Shown here: piece after piece, positions 1 to 12,300 of the stretch | How the letters are laid out: every line of letters begins with the position of its first letter | Position numbering within the stretch: position 1 is the stretch's first letter | Assembly: GCA_019022495.1 (NCBI GenBank) | Contig: JAFEKR010000006.1 | Coordinates: forward strand, 2,666,001 to 2,730,000 | From: Epichloe hybrida | Lineage: Eukaryota > Ascomycota > Sordariomycetes > Hypocreales > Clavicipitaceae | DNA length: 64,000 nt | Reading direction: 5' to 3' | Translations under genes and position numbers: made by a program | The notes under the pieces: model-generated | What the model was told of the DNA's origin: nothing | Seen by the model: only the letters and a program-made list of their open reading frames with translations | Databases searched by the model: none

Positions 1-1617
1 CTAGTAGCCGCTCTTACTATATATAAAGTAGTACTTAGTGCTTAGCCTAGGGCTTTATTTATAATAACTTCCTTTGCTACAAGGGGATAATTACTATTTA
101 TACTAATAATTAGTGAATATAGCCTCTAGAGGGTCTCCTTATTAGTACTAAAGGTATTAGGAGGGCCTCTTATTTAATTTTGTAATAGTAATTACCTTAT
201 AGAGGTCTCTAGTAAGACTTTTAAAGCCTAGAGAGTATATATATTTCACTATCTAATATTTAGGCACACTAGCTATAGTATTTAAGGCCTGCTTATAAAG
301 CTTAGTATTTACTATTTTAGTAAGGTATAGTTCTTTATAGATTTTCTTAAGGGTTAATAACGTGATCTTAAGGTAATTAAGCTTGCTTTTATTAGGGTTT
401 TTCTTAATTATATTCTTTAATATTATGCTACTTTATTAGTAGTAATAGAATTACTAGTTGCTTTTTATTTTAAAGCGTTAATAGATATAAGTAATTATCT
501 CTTTATAGGAATAGTTATTCCTAAAGAGGTAATTAAGAAAGTATTATTTAGTATTACTTATTAATATAATAAGGAAAGCCTTTTAATAATGCGTTTAAGG
601 AAGGTTAATTCTATTACACTTATTTTTAAAGAGCGTAATCTTTAGTGTTAAGAAGTTATATAGCTTTTTACTATAGTAGTTACTATCCTTATATATTTTT
701 ATAAGCTCTAAGATCTTCTTTGTAATCTAATCTTCAGAGGCGAATTACTATAAAGGCATATTTTGTTGTGAATAATAGTCCCCTAGTTATTATTAATAAT
801 AATTATTAGGATAAAGCTATTAATTTAATAGTGATTATTATAGGGGCTCTTATAAAGGTTTATGTAGTTTTTAGGGTTAGGGAATGTGAATTTCTAGGGT
901 AAGTTATTAGGGCTATTAATATTAAGGCTCTAGGGGTTTGGAAGATTATAGTCTCTCTTATAATCTCTCCTATGACTAAAGAGGTATTAAAGTTTAATAA
1001 AGCACTTCTTTAAGGGATACTAGAATTAAATATCCTAGGCCTTGCTTAATAAGAATGCTATAATCTTGTAAAGAATTATATAATTCTTTAATAACTTCCT
1101 TTATAGCCCTTTTAAAGGTGTCTTTAAACTAGCCTTTAAAGTTTTCTTAGAATAATTCCTATAGGTTATTATCTCTCTAACCTTAATGCTTACTAAGGTT
1201 AATAAATCTTATAATCTAGTTATTAAGCTTAAGCTATGTAATAGTCTCTAGATCTAGCTTAATAGATTCTTTTTAATTACTAGAGAAGTTATAAGTAAGC
1301 TATTAAAGGCATAAGGGTAACTTATGCTCTTAGGGTCTTTTAGGGGTGATAGTTAAAGCCTTGCTATTACTAGTAGCCTTTACTCTTATAGAAGGTTTAG
1401 ATTCCTTTACTATCTTTAACTATAAAAGGAATATTACTGATTTGTTATTTTTGCTACTAATTAAGCTCCTATATTTACTTATTACTATTATAAGGTTTTT
1501 CTTTTGTATTTTAGGAGTGTTATTACTTTAATAAAATTAGAAGATTATAAAAACAGGAAAAATAAAAGAAAAAGTAGTAGGAGTAGTAAAAGTAGTAATA
1601 AGTATAAATTAATAGAG
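1..1617. mobile_element. RIP-degraded repeat DNA, unassigned
   Basis: Extremely AT-rich sequence with dense TpA steps and stop codons in all frames. The minus strand keeps stretches of protein-like sequence around 1050-1500 that resemble a charged gag-like protein, but I could not assign a family. No intact gene is visible. The only sizeable open frame (1346-1531, +) is a Leu/Ile-rich run typical of AT-rich decay. The composition matches the right-hand end of the window, where retroelement domains can be recognised, so a mutated retroelement is the most likely origin. Confidence 0.55.
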
Positions 1618-2228
1618 ATAAAGAAAGTAATAGAAGTTTTAAAAGTAACTAGAAAATAATAGGAAAAGTAATAAGGGAATAATAGGAATTACTACTTCCT
1701 ATTTTTTATAAAAAGAAGGGATAGAGGTAATCTCTCTCTCTTACTAATAAGCATAAGGTAAATAGCACTAAGGGTAAAGGGGGTAAAAAATAAGTAGTAA
1801 ATACTTATAGGAAGAGATTAAAGGTCTATTAGAAGGTAATGTATTAAAGGGAATTTATAGGTAAGTTAGCTAGCTTAGCTAAGGTTATTTAATGTTAGGT
1901 TTAAAATAAATACCTTATAGTAATAGATTTGGTTAGTTAGTTAGTTTTCTTATGATAAATAATAAAATTAATAATTAATAATAATATCCTAGATAGATAT
2001 AACAAAGTTATATCCCTTAGCCTAAGGGTTAATAAATTAATTCCTTAGAAGCCTAATAAGCTTATAACTAGGATTCTAGTCTTTTCTTTTAGCACACTTA
2101 TATAGTTATACCTCTTTACTATAATAACTATTATAGTATAATAAGGGGTAGTGGTAGTAGTGTTTATAAAAATGTTTTTTCTTGTAATACCTAGCTTATC
2201 TATAGTTATAAAGTTAACTACTAATTAG

Positions 2229-2488
2229 TGTTAGTTATACTAAGGTCCTGCGTAAGTATAAGGGTAATCCTATATAATTAAAGTTAATAATAGTTAGTTA
2301 GCTAGCTAGGAAAGAGAGAGAAGAGAGGGAAAGTCTAGATGCTAGAAAAGTAAGCGAAATCCGTATGTAAGGTAAAAGAGGGGGTGGCGAATTAATGCAG
2401 CTAATCATATTGCGTGCATCGCGCCGGACCTACAATTAGTCTGGTCTTTAGCCACGATTAAACCGATGAAGATCCGAAGGAATTAACA
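2229..2488. repeat. LTR-like segment, copy 1
   Basis: A 260-bp segment beginning TGTTAG and ending TTAACA. It closely matches 3107-3369 and 56883-57139. It keeps islands of higher GC (around 2385-2480) inside AT-rich DNA. Confidence 0.7.
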
Positions 2489-3106
2489 ATAGGGATAAAT
2501 AAAGTAATAGAAGTGCTAAAAGTAATTAGAAAATAATAAGAAAAGTAATAAGGGAATAATAGGAATTACTACTTCTTATTTTTTATAAAAAGAAAGGAAG
2601 GAGGTAATCTCTCTTTCTCTTACTAATAAGCATAGGGCAAATAGCACTAAGAGTAAAGGGGTAAGAAATAAGTAGTAAATGCTTATAGGGAGAGATTAAA
2701 GGTTTATTAGAAGGTAATGTGTTAAAGGGAATTTATAGGTATATTAGCTAGCTTAGCTAAGGTTATTTAACGTTAGGTTTGAAATAAATGCCTTGTGGTA
2801 ATAGATTTAGTTAGTTAGTTAGTTTTCTTATAATAGATAATAAAACTAATAATTAATAATAATATCCTAGATAAATATAATAAAGTTATATCCCTTAGCC
2901 TAAGGGTTAATAGATTAATTCCTTAGAAGCCTAATAAGCCTATAACTAGGATTCTAGTCTCTTTCTTTAGTATACTTATATAGTTATGCCTCTTTACTAT
3001 AATAACTATTACAGTATAATAAGGGGTAGTAGTAGTAGTGTCTATAAAAATATCTCTTCTTGTAATACTTAGCTTATTTATAGTTATAAAGTTAACTACT
3101 AATTAG

Positions 3107-3369
3107 TGTTAGTTACACTAAGGTGCCTACGCAGGTAAAAGGATAATCCTATATAATTAAAGTTAATAATAGTTAGATTAATTAGGAAAGAAAGAGAGAG
3201 AAGAGAGGGAAAGTCTAGATACTAGGAAAGTAAGCGAAATCCATGTGTAAGGCAAAAGAGGGGGTGGCAAATTAATGTAGCTAATTATGTCGCGTGCATT
3301 ACGCTAGACCCACAATTCGGTCTAGTCTTTGGCCACGATTGAACTAATGAAGATCCGAAGGAATCAACA
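3107..3369. repeat. LTR-like segment, copy 2
   Basis: A 263-bp segment beginning TGTTAG and ending TCAACA, homologous to 2229-2488 and to the LTR at 56883-57139. It lies 878 bp downstream of copy 1 and closes the tandem unit. Confidence 0.7.
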
Positions 3370-4034
3370 CTTATTCTCTTACTAAAATATACTAAATTTA
3401 GTAATTAATTAATCAGAATTAACTTAATAAAGGTATTAATTAAAAAGAAAAGTCTTAGTATTATAAATACTAAGTAATTATTACTATATTAAACTAAGTA
3501 ACTAGGATTAGAAATAAAAGTATAGATTAAGTTACTTAACCTTATAAAAGAGTATAAACTATAGTTTAAATAACTAAGTACTTATACTATAGGGTATATA
3601 ATTTACCTATATAAAATATACTATGTATTTACTAAAGGTCCGGAAAGTGACTAGACAGGTAGGTCCTAGTATCTAAGATGCCTGCATGTGGTTGAACGCT
3701 TGCGGCGGGATTCCAACACTAATGTACGCGGGTACCGGACACGATCGGTGATTGAATTTCGGAGATTTTGATTCCGTAAAAAAAATGAAACTGGACATCG
3801 CGCTCAATGTTCCAATCACTGATTGCCCTTACAGATCTTCAGGGGAATATATTCACAGAGGGGCTGGTGACTTACAGGGGGGTCTTCTTGTACTCGACCC
3901 ACGTACCTAATCACCTGACGGCCCTATCACGGCTTAGTCATACCACATTTCCCCCCCCCCCCCTGACAAGACCTGTGGGTCTGTTTCTAATTACCCTTGT
4001 AGGTGTGTAATACCGGTACTCGACCCAAGTTATA
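3370..4034. other. Transition from AT-rich repeat DNA to genic DNA; no gene seen
   Basis: The base composition changes abruptly around 3640-3700. A short direct repeat, TACTCGACCCA, occurs near 3891 and 4017. There is a C homopolymer at about 3950-3962. I see no supported coding sequence. Confidence 0.5.
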
Positions 4035-4550
4035 GGCTCCATATAAAGAACACCCCTCGTAGTGCATCGAGAGCACCCCCAATTGTGGCTAGGAGCCGGC
4101 GGCGGTGGCTAAGGACATCCGTTACCGGTCGCCCATAGTAATTATCATATAAACCACGTAGTTGTTGTCTTTAAGTGCCCCACTTTTATAACGCACGCAC
4201 GCGTATCTTACCACAACACCTTGATTGATAACACCTAGATTGATTAAAGCTATTTATAACGCTACCTCTCGTGATAACTCTATAAACGCCCTTTCTGCAT
4301 CAGCGTGTAGTAATAAGTAAGCGGCGATAATCGCGTTGTTGATAGATCTAGTGATAGCTTCGTTATTCGGTGCGTTGTGCGTTATAGCTTACGAAAAAAT
4401 GCATGAGGCAGCGTGATCATGGGATGCGAGCCCTAAGCCTATTTTACACCATAGCTAATTTACATACAAGGCCCGATACCGGATGAGTCCCGCTCCCAGC
4501 CACAGTTGGGGTGCTCGATGCACTACGAGGGGTGTTCTTTACAACGAGCC
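4035..4550. mobile_element. Short non-autonomous inverted-repeat DNA element
   Basis: Imperfect terminal inverted repeats of about 60 bp are seen. The left end reads GGCTCCATATAAAGAACACC. The reverse complement of the right end starts GGCTCGTTGTAAAGAACACC, and the two continue to match through CCCTCGTAGTGCATCGAG and further inward. The octamer AAGTTATA occurs directly outside both ends (4027-4034 and 4551-4558), as expected for a target-site duplication. An 8-bp duplication fits hAT or Mutator-like elements. The interior has no coding capacity. The right end lies about 130 bp before the start codon at 4680, inside the promoter or 5' leader of the next gene. Confidence 0.75.
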
Positions 4551-4679
4551 AAGTTATACCCAAATCGATCGTCCCGCCTGCAGCCCCCATCATCCCTCCC
4601 GATTCCCCCTCCCCTCCATCCAAGACCCAACAAGATCTCCCATCGAAAATCCATCCATTTCGTTTCCGTTTTCCCAAGG

Positions 4680-5190
4680 ATGCACAAGGGCGAGGCCCAA
4701 GAGTACCTTTCCTCCCTGTTGAACAAGAACTTCCGCGTCTTCACCACCGACGGCCGCTTGTTCTGGGGAGCTTTCAAATGCACTGATCCGGTTCGTTCAA
4801 GACCCGACCCGACCCGACCTTTGCCATTTCTAGAAGAAAAAGAAAAAAAAGAAAAAGAAAAAGAAAAAAAAGAAAAAGAAAAAGAAAAAAAAAACCCCTC
4901 GTTCGTCGTCCTCGACTGGGCATTCCTTGCGCGCATATGATGACCGAGTCAGAGGGCTAATGACGGGGCTCGGACAGGACAAGAACATCGTACTAGCAAA
5001 TACGTACGAGTACCGCCAACCTTCGGGCGTGGAGGCACAGCGAAACTTGGCAGATAGCCCTGATAGCAGCGTGGCTTTAGATATGCCGTCTCGGTATCTA
5101 GGATTGGTAGTTGTTCCGGGGCATCATATTGTCAAGATGGAGTTGGAGGAGTTTGCTAGCCAGGTGAACGCCCGTAGGGGCGTTGCTTGA
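4680..5190 (+). CDS. NAA38: LSm-domain NatC auxiliary subunit (NAA38/Mak31-like)
   Basis: Two exons, 4680-4790 and 4978-5190, encode 107 aa. The intron (4791-4977) starts GTTCGT, ends CAG, has a CTAAT-type branch site near 4959, and contains a long AAAAAG-rich purine run. The protein has an Sm fold. Sm1 contains TTDGRLFWGAFKCTDPDKN (residues ~23-41) and Sm2 contains GLVVVPGHHIVKMELEEF. The PGHHIV signature is characteristic of the NAA38/LSMD1 branch rather than of spliceosomal LSm proteins. In that family the protein joins Naa30 and Naa35 in the ribosome-bound NatC complex, which acetylates N-termini starting Met-Leu/Ile/Phe. A transposon-like element ends 130 bp upstream, so expression may depend on it. 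It converges on PIL1. Confidence 0.88.
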
Positions 5191-5589
5191 CCTGCCCAAG
5201 AGTCGGATGATCGATATCGACAATGAATAATCGTCACAATGATTACGAATTGAGAACAAAACAGTAAAGCACGTTGTGGTATTGATGAACAAGAGTATAC
5301 TGCTAAGTCAAACTTCTCTCCGCTAGGGAAATCCAAGCCATTTAACGGACAGACAGGTCATCACCATAATCCAAAAAAAAAAAAAACCCCCAAAAAAAAA
5401 TTGGCCAGCAACTCCAAATGTCCCGTTCAACCAGCAGCCCATCCCCTATCCGATTTTAGAATTACTGTCATTACCACCGCTCGATCTTGTCATCGCTGGG
5501 CTGTCATCAGGCTTTTGTGGGCAAGAAATTTATGATTTCGCTTTCCAGAATTCTCTTTCCACACAATGGTGTTTTTCCAAGAATGTCGA
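5191..5589. other. Convergent intergenic spacer
   Basis: Spacer between the 3' ends of the LSm gene (+) and PIL1 (-). It contains A-rich runs near 5372-5400 that could serve either 3' end. No gene is visible. Confidence 0.5.
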
Positions 5590-6941
5590 TTATCCAACAA
5601 TAGCTTCCTTGGTTCGACCACGAGTCTCACCGTGCAGGTCGCTGGCAACCTCCTCTTCCTCCTCATCCTCATCGCTGTCCTCGTGGTCGCGGCCGGTCCA
5701 GGAGCTACTATCGTTCAGAGGAGCGTCCTGGCCAGACAGATCATGGCCATCATTTCTGTTGCGAATGTTATTGCGGCGGCGCGTAGACAGAGTACGGGAG
5801 CGGGTGGAAAGCTTGGAGGAGACGGCAGCGTTGGAAGTGACCCAGTTGGTCAAAGCATCCTCGCAGTCCTGAATGATGGCCCTACTAGCCTCATAACCAT
5901 CATAAGCCTGTCGGGTCTCGCCTGGGGTGACTGGGGTGTCGTCAATGAGCTCGAGAAGGTGCTTGCCGTAGCCAGCGATAATGGCGACTTTCTCGCAGTG
6001 CTCGCGGAGGGCATCGAACTGGTAGGTGTAGGCAGCCTTGACCTTCTCACGCGTAATGTTGGACAGTTGAGCCTCGGCCACAAGAGACTCGGCCTCAGCA
6101 CGGACAAGCTCCTGCTCCAAGACGACAATCTTGGGAGAGTTGGGCTCCTTGTACTTGAGCTGGGCAATCTGGTCGGTGATCTTCTGCTTGCCTGTTTAAA
6201 GTTAGCATCTTGAGCCAGAAAAAAAAAATAGATTGTTAATGGGCCAACTGTTGCGGGTGACAATACGTACGGTCGCGGCTGGGCTGAACGGAAGCCTCGA
6301 TGTTTCGGATACTCTTCATGGTGATGCGGTACTGGTCGTAGCGGTCGACGTACTGGTCCTCTAGCTCGCCAATCTCATACAGCAGAACGCCGAGCTTGTC
6401 AGTCACGTCAGAGACGTCCTCGTCAGCGCCCTCGCCCCAGATGGAAAGTTGTTGCTACAGGGAGTATGATGTCAGCTCTTTATCATGAAATGGCTGCGCG
6501 GACCAATTCTCCGATGTAGCACGTACAGCAACATCCATGCGCTCCTTGGCGACGGTCTCCAAGCTTCGCATCACGTTCTTCTCCATCTTGACCAACTGGG
6601 CAAGTTTCTTGGCCAGGTCGGGGCCAAAAGCACCACCGGCATTGCGGCGCAGAGCATGGCCTGAAATTCTCCTCGTTAGGGCTTGTTGCCGTCCTTTCCC
6701 AGCGTAGAAGAGCAGCAGTACATACCGATATTGCCCTTTCCGAAGAAGCGGCCGGTTTTGGTGGATGAGGGAGGGGGGGGAGGGCTCTGTCGGTCGCGTG
6801 AGTTAGCACCAAGTCTCGGAATGATAATCTTGTCAGACTGCCTGACAAGCCTTGATATTGCGCAGACGACCGCACGAAACATACCTGCAGCTGGGAGGCA
6901 GTGGGCGCACGGGTGGTGCGCATAGAATAGGTGCGATGCAT
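5590..6941 (-). CDS. PIL1: Eisosome core component Pil1/Lsp1 family
   Basis: Five exons on the minus strand (6885-6941, 6726-6786, 6527-6660, 6271-6454, 5590-6191) give 345 aa, close to yeast Pil1 (about 340). The N-terminus is basic and hydroxylated (MHRTYSMRTTRAPTASQLQ). It is followed by HALRRNAGGAFGPDLAKKLAQ and a long helical BAR-type region containing WGEGADEDVSDVTDKLGVL and YEIGELEDQYVDRYDQYRIT. The C-terminal tail is acidic (DSDEDEEEEE). Family knowledge: these proteins polymerise on PI(4,5)P2 membrane and shape the furrows (MCC/eisosomes) at the fungal plasma membrane, and are regulated by Pkh/Ypk kinases. All exon junctions keep frame. The start was chosen because the first exon gives the conserved N-terminus. 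About 2.4 kb of non-coding DNA separates it from the divergent KMT6 gene. Confidence 0.95.
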
Positions 6942-8509
6942 TCTGGCGGTGTGTGAGGGACGTCTTTTCCCCTGGAACTTGTTGGGTATTGAGGGGTTGG
7001 ACAAGTGTTGGAAGGCTCAGGTGCGATTGGAAGTCGTGCAGGCCAAGCTCGGTGGTAAGAACGGATGGAAGAGAGGTATCAAGTAAAGACGCAGCTCACG
7101 GGCGAGGGAGGGCCGGGGACAAGTGGGTGGTTATATGGTGTAATTTGTTGCGGAGAGCAGCGAGAGCAGCGAGATGAGCCAGAGCAGCCAGAGCAGCCAG
7201 AGCAGCCAGAGCAGCCAGCCCAGGAGACTTTTGCTGGTGCCGGCGGTTTCTTCGGCGACGTCATCGTCTGGTGAGGGAACGCTTAAGTGGGCTGGGGTGG
7301 ACTGGAGTGGACCGGTTGGCTTTGACTTTGAAGTACCGACTACATCCGAAGGCCTTTTCCCTCGCCGACACAAGCCGGCACATGGCTTGCCCGGCATGTA
7401 CCGCTACATCTGACCACTCTCTGGCCACTTTGCACCCAAGCTCGATTTGTCTCGGGCTTCTCTGGCTCGGCATTGAAACTAGCCGCCAAAAAGGACCAGA
7501 CCCTTTGCCAATTGTGATCAGATCCAATTGTTGCGTCGGCGACGCCCTAGCCATGTGCAATGTGCCCAAGACGTGTGACGGCCAGCTGTTTTGGGCATTG
7601 GGCAACTGGACTGTTGGCCATTGACTCTTTCTGTCCAGTTCGTTTTGCTGCCTTCCCACGCCTCAAACCTCCCGCGTCTTCCTAGTCCATTCCAGATTTC
7701 CAGATGCGGATGGACGGCCCCTCCAAGTTTCAGTCTGCCAAAGCATGACGGCGTCCCTTTCACGGCTTTCTGGTCTCTCAATGCCCCGTCCCCTTGACAC
7801 TAGTACATTGCTAAGAACTCCTTCGTCCTAGTTTCGCCTTCCACAGCCACCCCGAGAGGAGGGAGATGCACAAGCATTGTCAGGTGGATTCTCATCATGG
7901 TTACTCGTCGTTGCCCTGACAAAAAAAGAATGGACGGAATCCTTGTTTGTATATTGGCTGTGATTACTTCAAAGACGGCGACACATTCAAGTGAGGGCGG
8001 CCATCCATAGGGCTTGGTCTTCTTTGTCGCTCCTTCTGCCTTCGCTTAGGCACATGATCACTCACAATGAGCTTTTCCCATTTTCCTCGGATTGATTTTT
8101 GCCTGTGTACCAAGGAAGGCTAGGTAGCTTGACTAGCTACAGATTTCCTACGGCTTGCCCATCTTTCCGATGACAAACTCACTGAGCAAGCCACCCGGCC
8201 GTACCGTTCTGGCCGCCATGAGCCTATGACAGACTTCTAGGCAAGCCGGGATGCCGGGACTCTGGGCATCTGGGAGCATGTAGAAATCTGCCCCCTCCAG
8301 ATGTATGTCAACGTCAGAGAAGGACGCCAGTCACCAAAATGCTCAGCTACAAAATAACCAAGAATACTAATAAATCATGCCGCTCGAATACGGTCCCTGC
8401 CGGATTGGCGCCCATACATGAATAAAGCGATGGGAAGTGGCGCGGCATGCAACAGGACAGGGCTTACAATCCTAGACATGGGATTACTGAGCTTGGGATT
8501 GTCGAGTGA

Positions 8510-8561
8510 TGACGTCATGGGCGCACCGGAAGCACCGTGTTCCACTCTAGCGCATCACGTG
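8510..8561. promoter_or_regulatory. CRE-like TGACGTCA and CACGTG sites
   Basis: A perfect palindromic TGACGTCA (8510-8517) and a CACGTG hexamer (8556-8561) are 38 bp apart in the PIL1-KMT6 intergenic region. bZIP factors of the ATF/CREB class and bHLH factors bind such sites. Whether they are used here is inference. Confidence 0.35.
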
Positions 8562-9047
8562 AGTGAGTGACGCAACCTGCCTTGGCAGACAAGCACTATT
8601 AGCTGTGCCGCCGCCGTAATAACCTACGTTGGCTTACTGTGAAGTTTCGTGGGATAAATGGGATGGGTATGTCAGCAGATTTCAATGGACAATTTTGGTG
8701 CGCTCTAAGTGAATGCAGTCAAGCTCTTCGGCGCGAAGGGCGTTGACAATATCCGACCATCAATAAATATAAGCCCAGCTGCCCGCCCTGCAACCACGCT
8801 GCAACCACGCCTCGATAGAAACTCTATTTCGGATCGGAGCCGACGTGATTGAGTTGATACTGTTCATTGTCATCGAACTCGGACTCAGTCAAGTTCCTCC
8901 CGTATCTTTCGGCAGCCAAGAATACAAGATTACTAAATGCCTTGCCTTGCGCGCACGTGACTAGCCAGTAGCTGTGTCTCTGTGCCTCTGTGCTCCTGAC
9001 GTTTATTTAGTAATTTATTATAATTGACACGCTACTTAAAAAATACG

Positions 9048-9103
9048 CGATTTTGGTGGAAATTCTGTGGAAATTCTGTTGGAATTACTGGGGACCCACT
9101 GTA
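9048..9103. mobile_element. Possible relic end of a Tc1/pogo-like element
   Basis: Read on the minus strand, the segment starts TACAGTGGGTCCCCAGTAAT, which looks like the TA-flanked terminus of a Tc1/mariner/pogo-class element. It contains a short direct repeat (GGAAATTCTGT twice, about 9058-9080). No matching opposite end was found between 7800 and 9050. If real it is a truncated relic. Confidence 0.3.
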
Positions 9104-9324
9104 TGCGTGCTGCCTCCTGGAACCACCAACCACCAGCGTAGTATTCTCTCTCACGAAATGAATGGTACTCGCGCCACGGCCGTCACGATTTCCTGTCGTA
9201 GGCGCAGGCTGCCCGAGCCAGCTCCTTTTCAATGCCATTGGTATTGTTGTCCGCGAACAGGTGAAGGAGACGTCGCACGGAAGCGGTAATCGCAGGTCCA
9301 ACTTTCCTCAACTCATAAGCAGCC

Positions 9325-12300
9325 ATGACGGCTACCAGCTTCCCTAGCCCGCCGCCTCTTCTCCATCCTCATCATCATCCCGCCGGCCATAGAGACTTGC
9401 CGCCAGATGCTGACCGAAACCAGCTTGCACAAGCAGCGACTCTGCCATCTCGTCTCGGGGCCTTTGGCCCAATCAACCCGCCTCCAATGCGACGACAACA
9501 ACCCGCACCCCCCATCCCGAACCGCATCGAACGCTTCGCGACTCTCAGCCTCAAAACTGTACCGACTCTTCGGCTGGTAAACGGCAAGGCTGTCAACGAA
9601 AGGCCAGTACCGTCACCCGCCTTTTCTGCAGGGCAAGGTCTTGCCATGAATATGCCTTCACAGTCGACCCCTCCGCGACCGGCGACACAACCCGCACCCG
9701 CAACAGAAGCCGCAGCGGTTCACGGAATGACTCCCAAGGCACAGACAGAGGCCAGTGTCGAATGGACCATGGACAAGATTGTTAATCAACTGCAAATCTG
9801 GCGACAGGATATGCGAGAGCGTCACTCTCTTTTAACTGGTTACATTCTAGAGTCCACCAAGCCTACCGATCGTCGTATCCACGAGGGCGCAGATCTGTTT
9901 GCCAATATACGGACACCGGCAGTGACTGAGAAGAAGGAAAACACGATGAGAGCCAAGTTCAAACAACATTTAAAAGCCAAGCGTGACCAACGAGAAGCAC
10001 ACTATGTGCCTATATGTACCAAAACAAACAAAGATCGAGTGCCATCATATAGGTTCCATCATGTGGAGATCAAGAAGAATATTTTAACCCCAAACACCAT
10101 GCTCACGTTTGTGCCACATCTGAGGGACCTGGAGATTTCCGAGGAGACCAAGTACAACCTCTGGCTCAAGGAGCTGGAGGATATCGATTTGAAATCCGGC
10201 TTCAAGCCCATGAACAGGGAGGACAAGCAGCAACTCACCATCCAAGGCGAGAGGGCTGCCACAGTGTCGCTCTATCTGGACACATGGCTTGAAAGCCTGG
10301 CGATGCCTGGTTGCACCAAGTCAGCCTTGATAAGCTACATGGCTGCCCGTGAACCCAACAACGCTATTACACCCCGTCAAAAATCCGACATATTGCACTC
10401 TCAGGGTGTAGAGAACACGACACCGGGAGCTAACAAGGCCGCCAAGATGTTCACGGATGCCTTTCGGCGTGTCTTCCGAGATAACCTGCCCGCTCCGAAA
10501 CAGATCGACCTTCGTAGGGTGCTAATGCTGGACGAATCCGTCGACAATATCATGGATTCGAAACCCATAGTCAAGGACGTGGCAAGTCTGGACGCCACAG
10601 GCCCTCATGGTCCCCATGATGACGAAGACGAGGACGAATTGGCCGAGACAAACCTAGCAACCTACTGCATCCTGGGCTGTCTCATTTGCTACAGCCATTC
10701 CTGTGACCACGGCGAATATGATAATAAGAACATGAAGCGCACCTTTTCGATATCCTCTTGTTCTCATCTCTCCGATGTTTTGAAGGCTCGACGGAATGCC
10801 AGGGCCAATGATGTTGTCACCAACAAGATTTGTCGACGACGGTGCTATAGAAGAAGTGCCGATCATGTACGCATGCACTTGCATCCGCGAACCTGGTCGG
10901 ATGATGAAAGAGTTGTACTCCGATCACTCTTCACCACAGCAAGTCACAGTTCTTTCAAAGGCGACCCCATCTGTTTAGCAGCTGAATTTCTGGACCGTAG
11001 CTGTGACGAAGTCTTTGCAGAGTTTAAATCGCTGGGAGTTGCATTACCGCAGCCAGAACCATCCGAACTACGTCGCGTCAAGAATTTGTCCTGGTACGAT
11101 CGTCGCCGCAAGGTTCTTCTTGGAGACTGGCAAGACCACACCATTACCCATGCCCACCAGCGTCGAGAGAATCTCGAGCCTTGCTCGCACAATGGCCCCT
11201 GTGCACCACGTCTATGTCCGTGTGTGGACGCTGGCGTTTTGTGCGAGAAGTTCTGTGGTTGTTCTGTCGAAGATTGCGCTTACAAGTTCACGGGATGTGC
11301 TTGCCATTCACAGGGGCAGACTTGCCAGCAAAATAAAAAGGACAAGCCTTGCATTTGTGTGCAGCTGAATCGAGAATGCGATCCCCAACTATGCGGTTCG
11401 TGTGGCGTTTTGGAACGTGCTGATCCTCTGAATGCCGACGACAGCGAGTTACATGCCACTGGATGCCGGAATTGTGACCTGCAACGGGGCGTAGGAAAAT
11501 CATTGCTGTTGGGTCAAAGCCAGCTCGAGGGCTGTGGCTACGGTCTCTTCACTGCCGAGGATATTGCTCAAGATCATTTCATCATCGAATATGTTGGGGA
11601 GTTGATCACCCACGATGAGGGTGTCCGACGCGAGGCTCGGCGCGGCGACGTATTCGACGAAGAGTCAAACGTCTCATATGTCTTCACGCTTTTGGAAAAC
11701 GAAGGCATCTGGGTTGACGCGGCCATCTATGGTAATCTGAGTCGCTATATCAACCACGCATCAGAGCATGACACGCGGGGATGCAACATCACCCCGCGTA
11801 TCCTCTACGTCAACGGAGAATACCGCATCAAATTCACGGCAATGCGTGATATCAAAGCTGGGGAGGAACTCTTTTTCAACTACGGCGAGAACTTTCCCAA
11901 CCTTACTAAGAAACTGTTGGATGACAAGGCAGCCAGAAAGCCAGAGATCAAAGCAAAAGGTAGTACACGGATACGGCGTTCCGAGGCCGAGAAGTTGGTT
12001 CCACGACGCAAAGCCACCAAAGCCGAAAGGAAGAGAGGGCCAGGGCGGCCAAGGGTCAAGCGAGACCTGCCGCCTGGGTTTGCGCTGGACATGGATGCAG
12101 GGCGAGCTTCCACTCCACGCAAGCGAAAACGACGATTGGACGAGGATGAAGATGACAATGAGGAGTTCAATCCCGCCGCAGCACAACACAGGGCGACAGC
12201 AGGCGATGCGGATGAGTCTGGACGAGATTCAGAGGAACCCGGTTCAGCGTCGAGGCTGCGGCGAAGATTCACAAAGTACGGGGACCCAGACACGCCATTA

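Larger units (their letters stand above)
1618..3369. repeat. Tandem duplication of an ~878-bp unit with LTR-like segments
   Basis: Two head-to-tail copies align from about 1618-2488 and 2493-3369. Each begins near GATAAAGAAAGTAATAGAAG (or its variant) and ends with a ~260-bp segment with TGTT/AACA ends. Divergence is mostly C/T and G/A, as expected for RIP. The second copy together with the preceding LTR-like segment looks like a very short LTR element (LTR, about 618 bp without coding capacity, LTR), i.e. TRIM-like. The first copy lacks an LTR on its left side. An LTR-LTR recombination product is an alternative explanation. Confidence 0.7.
6942..9324. other. Long divergent intergenic region (PIL1 / KMT6 promoters)
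   Basis: No convincing gene is seen in 2.4 kb. The stretch near PIL1 has a short tandem repeat (AGAGCAGCC units, 7180-7215). A palindromic CRE-like TGACGTCA lies at 8510-8517 and an E-box CACGTG at 8556-8561, both about 0.8 kb before KMT6. Scattered small open frames show no recognisable protein. Confidence 0.5.

Noticed and set aside
1346..1531. A 61-codon open frame at the left end
   Set aside because: Leu/Ile/Phe-only composition from AT-rich RIP DNA; no start context or homology.
5566..6213. A 215-codon plus-strand open frame
   Set aside because: Antisense to the last exon of PIL1, which has clear homology and splice structure.
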